NCBI GenBank assembly: GCA_902772605.1
Contig: CACYBG010000058.1
Location: 1-8,733 of the forward strand
From: an uncultured Spirochaetaceae bacterium
GTDB taxonomy: Bacteria; Spirochaetota; Spirochaetia; Treponematales; Treponemataceae
Direction: 5' to 3'
Length of the DNA: 8,733 bases
Shown here: in pieces, positions 1-5,248 of the stretch
Numbering within the stretch: position 1 is the first letter of the stretch
Layout of the letters: every line of letters starts with the position of its first letter
Translations under genes and position numbers: made by a program
The notes under the pieces: generated by a model
Told to the model about the DNA's origin: nothing
Databases searched by the model: none
The model's input: only the letters and a program-made list of their open reading frames with translations

Positions 1-5
1 ATTTA

Positions 6-41
6 CACTAATAACATAGTGGAAGACTTTGAAATCGTTAA
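6..41 (-). promoter_or_regulatory. Conserved promoter/hairpin element, copy 1
   Basis: On the minus strand TTAACG (41-36) and TATGTT (18-13) are separated by exactly 17 bp, as in three other copies in this window. A short inverted repeat, CACTA (6-10) and TAGTG (17-21), encloses the constant loop ATAACA. The element lies 46 bp after the stop of the 249-aa gene and points off the left edge, so the gene it would drive is outside the window. Promoter activity is inferred from spacing and repetition; only the sequence match is seen directly. Confidence 0.6.
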
Positions 42-87
42 ATTTTTTTTATGATTTTTGATTGATATTCTATTTTTAATCTTTCAA

Positions 88-837
88 TTAATAATTATCA
101 ATCAGATTCAGTAACTCTTGAGAATCTGCGATTGAGAATAATAGCATTTCAGTGTAATAGAATTTCCAATCTGATTTGCCAGACTTTGATTTTAATGCCT
201 CGGTTAATTCAGATACAGCTTCACAATATTGTTTATATTTTTTGAAACAAATCGTTGCATTATTTGGAAGTCCTTTTGTTTTACTTATTTTTTCAACTTT
301 TGTATTTTTAGGCTTTAAGCCTGAAAATACTTTAATCTCAGCATCATTCTCTCCACTTGTAAGACAAATCAACCAGTTGAGCGCAAAAATTACTCGCGAG
401 TCACAAATTGCATACTGTTCTGGTCTTAAAAATGACAGAACTTTGGAAAGAGATGATATTCCTCCAGCGATTCGAAGTTTAGAAATGTCATCTTCACCTT
501 TTTTTGTCTGTGCGATGAATTTTTTTACCAGATCCATTGTTGGGCCATCATTCTGAAAATTTCGATTTATTTGTCCCCATTTTCGAATTATCCAAATAGC
601 AAGATTTGCAGCCTTATCATCATCCAAGTTTTTGAATTCAGCTGGAAGTTTCTCTTTCAACAGGCAATTCTTTTCATAATTCCCATCTGTCTTGGATATT
701 TTTTTGTACAAATCCGGACATATTTCGTTCAAAGACTCAGGAACAGGCGCGTTATACCAACTACTTAAGGCTTTTTGCTCTAAAAAAGTTGTAAGTTTTT
801 CAGCGATTCTTTTGCATTGTACAGGTTCTAAAATCAT
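88..837 (-). CDS. Unknown 249-aa protein, possible HhH/OGG-type DNA glycosylase fold
   Basis: This is a soluble 249-aa protein with no signal peptide or membrane segment. The ATG at 837 is chosen because AAGGAG (852-847) lies 9 nt upstream. I do not recognise the whole protein. Residues 122-150 contain a G-G-x-x-S-x-x-S-K then P-x-x-Y-x-I-x-D-S-R-V pattern. It resembles the helix-hairpin-helix plus catalytic-Asp segment of OGG/HhH-GPD DNA glycosylases, with K132 and D146 as candidate active residues. The match is weak and the flanking sequence is not typical of a housekeeping glycosylase. Proteins of this look sometimes occur in defence or accessory loci, but that is inference. The gene follows the 76-aa membrane-protein gene by 77 bp and may be read from the upstream element at 1152-1194, from a separate candidate promoter at 869-896, or both. 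It could equally be an unrelated helical protein. Confidence 0.75.
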   Translation of the reverse strand: MILEPVQCKRIAEKLTTFLEQKALSSWYNAPVPESLNEICPDLYKKISKTDGNYEKNCLLKEKLPAEFKNLDDDKAANLAIWIIRKWGQINRNFQNDGPTMDLVKKFIAQTKKGEDDISKLRIAGGISSLSKVLSFLRPEQYAICDSRVIFALNWLICLTSGENDAEIKVFSGLKPKNTKVEKISKTKGLPNNATICFKKYKQYCEAVSELTEALKSKSGKSDWKFYYTEMLLFSIADSQELLNLIDNY

Positions 838-868
838 ATAAAAGTCTCCTTCTTTTGATGTATTATCA

Positions 869-896
869 TTTTACCATATATTTGTAAAAAAGCAAC
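869..896 (-). promoter_or_regulatory. Candidate sigma-70 promoter for the 249-aa gene
   Basis: The minus strand shows TTGCTT (896-891), a 16-bp spacer and TAAAAT (874-869). This would give a leader of roughly 25 nt carrying the AAGGAG ribosome site. The spacer contains a small inverted repeat, TTTAC and GTAAA, which might be an operator. The region is very AT-rich, so chance matches are likely and the call is tentative. Confidence 0.35.
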
Positions 897-914
897 TTTC
901 TGCAAATCACCCCC

Positions 915-1145
915 TTACTCATCGAAAGCACCTGATAATGTAAGCGCGCCGACAACGAGGACAACAATGCCGCCAAGTTTTCCTACTCCAGGAATTGTTA
1001 TATCGGAAATCACTGCCAGGAAATTATTAATCGCTGGAGCATTTTGCTCTAAGTCAAAAAGTTTATTCAGAAAAAATAATGTATAAAGCAAAATGCAGCA
1101 TAAAACAAATAATTTAAGTATCATAACTAAAAGTCGTTTTATCAT
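915..1145 (-). CDS. Small two-helix membrane protein, copy A (76 aa)
   Basis: The protein is 76 residues with two hydrophobic stretches. The first spans about residues 5-27 (cationic K/R at 3, 4 and 11, then a C-C-I-L-L-Y-T-L-F-F core). The second, glycine-rich stretch spans about 52-72, and the chain ends in G-A-F-D-E. Between them lies a polar segment with an N-A-P-A-I-N-N motif. A hairpin in the cytoplasmic membrane is the likely topology. GGAGG (1155-1151) lies 5 nt before the ATG. I count 59 of 76 residues identical to copy B at 3379-3609, and both copies directly follow the same promoter/hairpin element. The size and two-helix form would suit a holin-like, toxin-like or regulatory membrane peptide, but no family is recognised and no function is claimed. 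Part of its ribosome site lies within the 3' arm of the upstream hairpin, which may limit translation from read-through mRNA. Confidence 0.85.
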   Translation of the reverse strand: MIKRLLVMILKLFVLCCILLYTLFFLNKLFDLEQNAPAINNFLAVISDITIPGVGKLGGIVVLVVGALTLSGAFDE

Positions 1146-1151
1146 AATTTC

Positions 1152-1194
1152 CTCCGTTCACTAATAACATAGTAAACGGAGAATAAATTGTTAA
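1152..1194 (-). promoter_or_regulatory. Conserved promoter/hairpin element, copy 2
   Basis: The minus strand shows TTAACA (1194-1189), a 17-bp spacer and TATGTT (1171-1166). The predicted start near 1159 would leave only about 14 nt before the 76-aa gene. Arms CTCCGTT (1152-1158) and AACGGAG (1175-1181), plus inner ACTA/TAGT, form an imperfect hairpin around ATAACA. In RNA made from upstream, the CUCCGUU arm would pair with ACGGAG, covering most of the GGAGG ribosome site. RNA started at this promoter would lack that arm. The -35 begins only 3 bp after the sigma gene stop codon. Confidence 0.65.
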
Positions 1195-1197
1195 ATT

Positions 1198-1827
1198 TTA
1201 TGCAGGCAAATCTTCAAGATTTTTACGCAAAGTGCAGAAGGCGGATTTTTCAATCTGATGAATGCGGGCTTTTGTGAGGCCGTAGCTTTCTGCAATTTCT
1301 GAAAGAGACTCAGGCTCTGCATTGTCAAAGCCAAAATGACGGGCAATAATGTCAGCTTCTTTTTTGCCCAGAGAAGTGACGGTCTTCTTGACTCTGGCAG
1401 AAATTTCACTATCAATATAATCATCTTCCACATTGGCAAATGAATTGTCAGAGAAAGCAGAGAAAAATTCGTCTTCGTCAAAATCTTCATCGTCAGAGAA
1501 AGAAGAAAATGTGAAAACAGAGACTTTTGGAGATTTTCTTGCCGCATATTGAATTTCGTTCAGAATCCAGAATTTTGCATAAGTTGCAAAACGACCTTTT
1601 TCAGGAACAAATTTGTCGGCAGCACGAATGAGACCGATAATAGCTTCCTGAATCAAATCATCCTCTTCAAGATGATAACCGGTGAATTTTTTAGAGTAAT
1701 AAATGGCAAAGGCGATGTTTGAGAGAATGAGAAGATCACGAGCAGCTTTGTCTCCTTTTTTTGCGCGCATAGCAAGCTTGAGTTCTTCATCAGCAGAAAG
1801 AAGATTGTAGTGTGGATAATTAACCAT
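1198..1827 (-). CDS. Small divergent sigma-70 family factor (209 aa)
   Basis: This is an RNA polymerase sigma subunit of the sigma-70 family, far shorter than a housekeeping RpoD. Region 2 spans about residues 10-100, with the core-binding stretch D-D-L-I-Q-E-A-I-I-G-L-I (56-67) and the -10 recognition helix F-A-T-Y-A-K-F-W-I (80-88). An acidic Asp/Glu/Ser/Phe-rich linker (106-137) replaces region 3. Region 4 (about 146-204) ends with the helix-turn-helix G-L-T-K-A-R-I-H-Q-I-E. Against E. coli sigma-70, positions equivalent to Q437, T440, R584, E585 and R588 are N90, Q93, K186, A187 and H190, so altered promoter preference is expected (inference). The frame is open up to an ATG at 1965, but the ATG at 1827 is preferred: GGAGG (1837-1833) lies 5 nt upstream and homology begins right after it. 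The gene lies downstream of the ATPase and upstream of element copy 2. It is a candidate reader of the four repeated elements. No anti-sigma factor is recognisable, though the 76-aa membrane proteins could be considered. Confidence 0.9.
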   Translation of the reverse strand: MVNYPHYNLLSADEELKLAMRAKKGDKAARDLLILSNIAFAIYYSKKFTGYHLEEDDLIQEAIIGLIRAADKFVPEKGRFATYAKFWILNEIQYAARKSPKVSVFTFSSFSDDEDFDEDEFFSAFSDNSFANVEDDYIDSEISARVKKTVTSLGKKEADIIARHFGFDNAEPESLSEIAESYGLTKARIHQIEKSAFCTLRKNLEDLPA

Positions 1828-2034
1828 AAGTGCCTCCGGTTTAAAATTGGAAATAAAAAATTTAATGTAAGGAATATATTTAGATGGAGGCTCAAAATTG
1901 ATAATAATTTTTAAGAATTTTGCATTTTTTTCACTTCTGGCACGGCGTTTTGAGTTTTTTTTCATTGTGGAGTTTTCCGGCCGGATATGCTAAAATTAAT
2001 TTGTACGGGGGCTGTATGGGAATCTACCTTAATC
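1828..2034 (-). other. Leader region of the sigma gene (207 bp)
   Basis: There is no convincing gene here. The sigma frame stays open through 1828-1965, but the encoded Lys/Arg/Phe-rich extension has no sigma-like sequence and its ATG at 1965 lacks a ribosome site. A perfect 10-bp GC-rich palindrome, TCCGGCCGGA, lies at 1976-1985 in otherwise AT-rich DNA and may be a regulatory site. I could not settle on one promoter. The region does not contain the TTAAC-N17-TATGTT element, so autoregulation by that motif is not supported. Confidence 0.45.
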
Positions 2035-3255
2035 CTAAGAACACGAATTTTTTAGAGCAGGTGCAGACGGGGCATTGTCCATTGTAATCAGGATTTTGGG
2101 GAAGGAGTCTTTTATGGAAGAAAATGGCTTTAGTTCCCTTTGCAATGTGGCTTCATCACGCACGGAAAGTGAAACCTGCACATAATTTGTTTTTCCATCC
2201 TTTATAGCGATAAAATCAATTTCCATATCATCGATTTTTCCGACATATAAATCATAACCACGGCGTTTCAACTCAATGAAAACAACATTTTCCAGAATAT
2301 GACCTTCATCACCGCCCTTAGCACCAAGCATAAAAAAACGCAATCCCATATCGACGGCATAGTATTTTTCAAGCGTTTTCAGGGTTTCTTTTCCTCGAAC
2401 ATCATATCGGTTCAGCTTGTAAAAAAGGAAACTTTCGCACAAAGCATTAAGGCAGTTTTCGATTGTAAGCGGAGCCGTTTTTCTTCCGTTGGAAACAAAA
2501 GTGTCGCTTATTTTTTTTGGTGAAAGCAAATTCCATGTATGTACAAGAGCAAATTTCACGACTTTTTCAAGTAGAACCGTATCGCTGATTTTTTTCCGCT
2601 GCTGAATATCTTTCAAGACAATCGTAGAATAAAGCCAGGAGATATAATCACGAATATTTTCATTCTGCTCATAAATGTTGTGAAGATACGGAAATCCCCC
2701 AAAAGTTATGAATTTTGTATAGATTGATGGAATATCAAGATTTTGCTCAGGAAAATGTGACTTATAGGCTGTTTGAAATTCAGCAAAGGAAAACGGATGA
2801 ACATGAAGCTCCACATAGCGTCCGCTCAATAAAGTTGCAATTTCGCTTGAAAGCAAGTCCGCGTTTGAGCCTGTAAGATAAATATCCACATTTGGACTCA
2901 CAAAAAGAGAATCGATGACTTTCTCAAACTTATTGACTAACTGAATCTCATCAAGAAGAATATAATTCATTTTACCGCTGACAAGTCTGCTTTTTAATGC
3001 AGTATGAAGTGCGTGATATTCAAGCAAGTCTTCGTTTTCAAGCATTTCAAAATTGAGGAATGTGATTTGTTCTGATGGTACAGTTTTTGAAAGTTCCTGA
3101 CAAAGAGTTTTGAGCACAACAGACTTTCCGGCTCGCCGTACCCCAGTGATAACTTTTATCACATGTTGATTTTGCCAGGAAAGCAGTTTTTTTACATAAG
3201 AATTGCGAGAAAATGTAATTTCCCTATAATAATCGGTATCTCGAATATCAATCAT
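2035..3255 (-). CDS. AAA ATPase with DUF4143-type C-terminal domain (406 aa)
   Basis: This is a P-loop ATPase of the AAA_14/DUF4143 family, common in accessory DNA of anaerobes and of unknown cellular role. The Walker A motif is G-V-R-R-A-G-K-S at 38-45. Walker B is Y-I-L-L-D-E at 98-103. A sensor-like L-T-G-S-N-A stretch lies at 127-132 and L-S-G-R-Y follows at 143-147. The C-terminal half (about 200-375) has the family's nuclease-like look, with E-N-V-V-F-I-E-L-K-R-R-G near 320 and I-D-F-I-A beyond it. The final residues after I-T-M-D do not resemble the usual hydrophobic ending of the family, so a short 3' change is possible. No ribosome site precedes the ATG at 3255; instead a strong promoter at 3262-3290 would start the mRNA on the ATG itself. 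It lies between the 76-aa copy B gene and the sigma gene. It may be an independent insertion into the island rather than a partner of the motor-switch genes. Confidence 0.9.
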   Translation of the reverse strand: MIDIRDTDYYREITFSRNSYVKKLLSWQNQHVIKVITGVRRAGKSVVLKTLCQELSKTVPSEQITFLNFEMLENEDLLEYHALHTALKSRLVSGKMNYILLDEIQLVNKFEKVIDSLFVSPNVDIYLTGSNADLLSSEIATLLSGRYVELHVHPFSFAEFQTAYKSHFPEQNLDIPSIYTKFITFGGFPYLHNIYEQNENIRDYISWLYSTIVLKDIQQRKKISDTVLLEKVVKFALVHTWNLLSPKKISDTFVSNGRKTAPLTIENCLNALCESFLFYKLNRYDVRGKETLKTLEKYYAVDMGLRFFMLGAKGGDEGHILENVVFIELKRRGYDLYVGKIDDMEIDFIAIKDGKTNYVQVSLSVRDEATLQRELKPFSSIKDSFPKILITMDNAPSAPALKNSCS

Positions 3256-3261
3256 TGTTAC

Positions 3262-3290
3262 ATTGTATGAGTATTTTTTGAAATTATCAA
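3262..3290 (-). promoter_or_regulatory. Strong sigma-70-type promoter giving a leaderless ATPase mRNA
   Basis: The minus strand shows TTGATA (3290-3285), a 17-bp spacer and TACAAT (3267-3262). The next six bases lead directly to the ATG at 3255, so the expected transcription start is the A of the start codon. This agrees with the lack of a ribosome binding site. The -35 touches the first of two tandem palindromes. It differs from the TTAAC/TATGTT element used elsewhere in the window, suggesting the housekeeping sigma reads this gene. Confidence 0.6.
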
Positions 3291-3358
3291 AGTTTTTAAC
3301 TTGAAAGTTTAAAACTTTAGAAAATTATGAAGTTTTTAATATTTATGTTAAAAACTTC
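3289..3358. repeat. Two tandem AT-rich palindromes upstream of the ATPase promoter
   Basis: Palindrome 1 (3289-3318) has 11-base arms AAAGTTTTTAA and TTTAAAACTTT with one mismatch. Palindrome 2 (3329-3358) has perfect 11-base arms GAAGTTTTTAA and TTAAAAACTTC around an 8-base centre. The arms of both share AGTTTTTAA, giving four copies of one half-site in alternating orientation next to the ATPase -35. A dimeric DNA-binding protein site is the natural reading. They could also act as weak hairpins behind the 76-aa copy B gene, but there is no GC stem or clear U tract for a standard terminator. Confidence 0.6.
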
Positions 3359-3378
3359 CTTGTCACTTCCTCATTTAA

Positions 3379-3609
3379 TTATTCATCAAAAGCACCCGCT
3401 AGGGTAAGACCGCCGACAATGAGCACAACAACTCCACCAACGGTTCCCACGCCCGGAATCGGGATTGCGGCAATAGCTGCAAGGAAATTATTGATAGCAG
3501 GCGCATTAACTTCCAAATCGAAAAGCTTATTCAGGAAAAATAATGTGTAAAGCAAAATGCAGCAAAAAACGAAGAGTTTAATTGTTTTTACGAAAAGTCT
3601 TATTATCAT
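3379..3609 (-). CDS. Small two-helix membrane protein, copy B (76 aa)
   Basis: This paralogue of the 76-aa protein at 915-1145 has the same length and two predicted membrane helices (about residues 5-27 and 52-72). The central L-F-D-L-E and N-A-P-A-I-N-N-F-L-A segments and the terminal G-A-F-D-E are conserved. Differences cluster at the N-terminal helix edge and in the loop before the second helix. GAGGTG (3620-3615) lies 5 nt before the ATG. Unlike copy A, this ribosome site lies outside the upstream hairpin arms, so translational control may differ. The strongest conservation is in the first helix and central loop, which suggests that both copies are under selection. No function is recognised. 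Confidence 0.85.
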   Translation of the reverse strand: MIIRLFVKTIKLFVFCCILLYTLFFLNKLFDLEVNAPAINNFLAAIAAIPIPGVGTVGGVVVLIVGGLTLAGAFDE

Positions 3610-3640
3610 AATTTCACCTCAATTAAATAGATTTCTGAAA

Positions 3641-3687
3641 TTTCCTTTGCTTGCTAATAACATAGTAAGCAAAGGAAAAATCGTTAA
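3641..3687 (-). promoter_or_regulatory. Conserved promoter/hairpin element, copy 3
   Basis: The minus strand shows TTAACG (3687-3682), a 17-bp spacer and TATGTT (3664-3659), about 43 nt of leader before the 76-aa copy B start. The best hairpin of the four is here: perfect 12-base arms TTTCCTTTGCTT (3641-3652) and AAGCAAAGGAAA (3667-3678), plus inner CTA/TAG, around ATAACA. No U tract follows, so it is not a standard terminator. Confidence 0.65.
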
Positions 3688-3690
3688 GTT

Positions 3691-3715
3691 TTATGCAGAC
3701 AAATCTTTCATGTCT
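3691..3715 (-). pseudogene. Remnant of a sigma-gene 3' end
   Basis: Just after the FliM-like stop, the minus strand can be read as R-D-M-K-D-L-S-A-stop. This aligns with K-N-L-E-D-L-P-A-stop at the end of the sigma gene at 1198. The following bases up to the promoter element also match. Only about nine codons remain, overlapping the FliM-like stop codon by a few bases. The match is short, but its position beside the duplicated element and membrane gene supports common descent. Confidence 0.45.
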
Positions 3716-4924
3716 CTAGCACAAATCTTTTATCTTCACAGCGAAATTTTCATCTAGAATCATAACATCTCCTTTTGCAATCAGTCTGTTGTTCTTGTAG
3801 ACAAAGACTTGCTCGTACCATTTTTGCTCAAGCTCAATTATCGAACCTTCGCCAAAACCATCGGCTTCTTTTTTGCTTACATTCGTCCAGCCTAGAATCA
3901 CGCGAGTGTTGTAAAAATCATCGGTGTTTTTCTCATCATCTGAAAACTCAAACTGACCGTCACTCATTTCATTAATTCGAACAGCTTTTGAATCGTCAAG
4001 ACAAAGAGCCTCGCAAGTCCAGCACTCCGTTCCGTCAATAAAGATTTTCAACGGATTTCCTGCCAGACTGTTCAGTTCCAGAATCATATTTTTTTCGAGA
4101 TTCAGCTCATCGCTAAGACGACACCTGCCAAGTTCAACCAAAAGATTTTCCCTCGGTTTTTCAAGTTCCACCACCTTGTTTTTCTCGCCATGATAAATTA
4201 TGTTCCGCTCACTTAGATTTTCGAGAATCTGAGCATTGAAGAAAATGTCTATTGTGTAAAAATCATCTTTTTTGTTTTTTCCAGTGCCTTCAAAACTCAG
4301 CTCAATGGTCGCCATCGCCCCCATCTCACAATAATTTTCACCGTAAGGTAGAAAGACCGGGTTATCCTCAAACTTGATTTCCGACATAGAAGGAAGAGGC
4401 CTATTGCTTCGGTTTGAGAATGCCTGTTCAAGCCGTTTCAAGCAGGGATTCGCCACAAAATCACTGAAAATCTTTTTCTCGAATGCGCTCGGATTTCTCC
4501 ACAAGAATCTTGCTTTCTGCCCCTTTTTCATTTTCTTTGCTTTTCTACCCAAAAAGCCTTCGAGAAAAGTTGCAGGATTCACATTGAACAAAAGCACTCC
4601 ATCAAGCCAAACAGTCGAAAACGAGAATGTTGGTGTTGGAATGCAACGGATGAATTCCTCGCGGGTCAGCTGATCTACAGAAGCAACATGAGCTTTTACA
4701 GGAATTTCCAAATCATTCACAAAGTATTTTGTGATAGAAACGCAATATTCTTCCAGAATATTATACAAGATTCGAATTGTACTTTTACCGATTATATCGG
4801 GACGCTTAAAATCGAAGATTTTCACCTTGCGGGTTCGTTCTTCAGGCTTTGTATCTTTTTCGCAACTTTCAATCGCCTGCAAAAGCTCGTCAATCTCGTC
4901 CTGAGAAAGAACTTTATTGCTCAT
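3716..4924 (-). CDS. FliM-like motor-switch paralogue with two tandem SpoA domains (402 aa)
   Basis: This protein derives from the flagellar switch protein FliM, which binds CheY-P and links FliG to FliN in the C-ring. The N-terminal CheY-binding motif V-L-S-Q-D-E-I-D-E-L-L is at 5-15. The FliM middle domain starts with D-F-K-R-P-D (38-43), followed by S-V-D-Q-L-T-R-E-E-F-I-R-C-I-P (82-96) and a G-R-K stretch where FliM normally has its G-G loop. The second half of that domain is poorly conserved. Two SpoA (FliN-like) domains follow at about 262-320 and 340-402; ordinary FliM has one. The layout recalls a FliM-FliN fusion or the tandem SpoA of type III sorting-platform proteins (SpaO/YscQ). 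The start at 4924 is supported by GGAGGA (4937-4932), 7 nt upstream. The gene follows the 74-aa gene by 37 bp and is probably co-transcribed from the element at 5209-5248. It is unlikely to be the main FliM, because motor core genes are absent around it; a modified or competing switch subunit is inferred. Confidence 0.85.
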   Translation of the reverse strand: MSNKVLSQDEIDELLQAIESCEKDTKPEERTRKVKIFDFKRPDIIGKSTIRILYNILEEYCVSITKYFVNDLEIPVKAHVASVDQLTREEFIRCIPTPTFSFSTVWLDGVLLFNVNPATFLEGFLGRKAKKMKKGQKARFLWRNPSAFEKKIFSDFVANPCLKRLEQAFSNRSNRPLPSMSEIKFEDNPVFLPYGENYCEMGAMATIELSFEGTGKNKKDDFYTIDIFFNAQILENLSERNIIYHGEKNKVVELEKPRENLLVELGRCRLSDELNLEKNMILELNSLAGNPLKIFIDGTECWTCEALCLDDSKAVRINEMSDGQFEFSDDEKNTDDFYNTRVILGWTNVSKKEADGFGEGSIIELEQKWYEQVFVYKNNRLIAKGDVMILDENFAVKIKDLC

Positions 4925-4961
4925 GTTCCAATCCTCCGATAGTTTTTCGCTAGTCTTTCCG

Positions 4962-5186
4962 CTAATCAATCACCCAGCCGTCCGAAATCATTTCATCAAT
5001 ATTTTTGTACTGAGCAATCACTTTGTCGGTTGGGACTGGCATAAAATCTTTCAGTTCAACCGCCACGATTTCAATGCTTTCTACACCACGGCTTTTAATC
5101 ATTCCGAATTTTCCGTTGGATTTTTTCATCATTGAGCCTTCGTAGGCTTCGTCTTTGGTTAGTTCAATAAGCTTTTCCTCCCACAT
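4962..5186 (-). CDS. Unknown small protein (74 aa)
   Basis: This is a 74-aa soluble, mixed-charge protein starting M-W-E-E-K-L and ending D-G-W-V-I-D. It has no membrane helix, signal peptide or recognised domain. The start at 5186 is chosen because AAGGAG (5199-5194) lies 7 nt upstream; the frame is open further up, but into the promoter element. It is the first gene after element copy 4, with a predicted leader of about 27 nt, and precedes the double-SpoA FliM-like gene by 37 bp. Co-expression with that protein makes a partner or chaperone-like role possible, but nothing in the sequence proves this. Confidence 0.75.
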   Translation of the reverse strand: MWEEKLIELTKDEAYEGSMMKKSNGKFGMIKSRGVESIEIVAVELKDFMPVPTDKVIAQYKNIDEMISDGWVID

Positions 5187-5208
5187 AAAGTTTCTCCTTC
5201 GTATATCT

Positions 5209-5248
5209 CTTTTATCTATAACATAGTAGACAAAGGTTAAAGCGTTAA
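5209..5248 (-). promoter_or_regulatory. Conserved promoter/hairpin element, copy 4
   Basis: The minus strand shows TTAACG (5248-5243), a 17-bp spacer and TATGTT (5225-5220), about 27 nt of leader before the 74-aa gene. Here the complementary arms are TCTA/TAGA (5215-5218 and 5227-5230) and an outer CTTT/AAAG, with small unpaired bases between. The arms are shifted outward relative to other copies, but pairing is retained. It is the most divergent copy and the only one without a TTATTAG end. Confidence 0.6.

Larger units (their letters stand above)
3379..3715 (-). repeat. Duplicated segment: membrane gene + promoter element + sigma tail
   Basis: This segment matches 915-1219 in the same order and orientation. 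The 76-aa gene, the promoter/hairpin element and a short stretch resembling the end of the sigma gene are all shared. The two copies have diverged at the DNA level and in the hairpin arms, so the duplication is not recent. It ends at, and slightly overlaps, the stop of the FliM-like gene at 3716. Confidence 0.6.

Noticed and set aside
13..41. XerCD dif-like site (TATGTT resembles part of a XerD arm)
   Set aside because: Only about seven bases match, the variable region is longer than the usual 6-bp centre, and four copies with gene-facing orientation fit better as promoters.
176..768. Plus-strand open frames across the 249-aa gene and similar frames elsewhere
   Set aside because: They are antisense to well-supported genes, lack ribosome sites and show no recognisable protein features.
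1828..1965. N-terminal extension of the sigma gene from the ATG at 1965
   Set aside because: No ribosome site, no sigma-like sequence, and a much better start with GGAGG at 1827.
3641..3678. Rho-independent terminator at the strongest hairpin
   Set aside because: No T run follows the stem on either strand, and the hairpin overlaps the promoter boxes.
4925..4969. Longer start for the FliM-like protein at a TTG near 4969
   Set aside because: It overlaps the stop of the 74-aa gene, uses a non-ATG codon, and the ATG at 4924 has GGAGGA directly before the conserved FliM motif.
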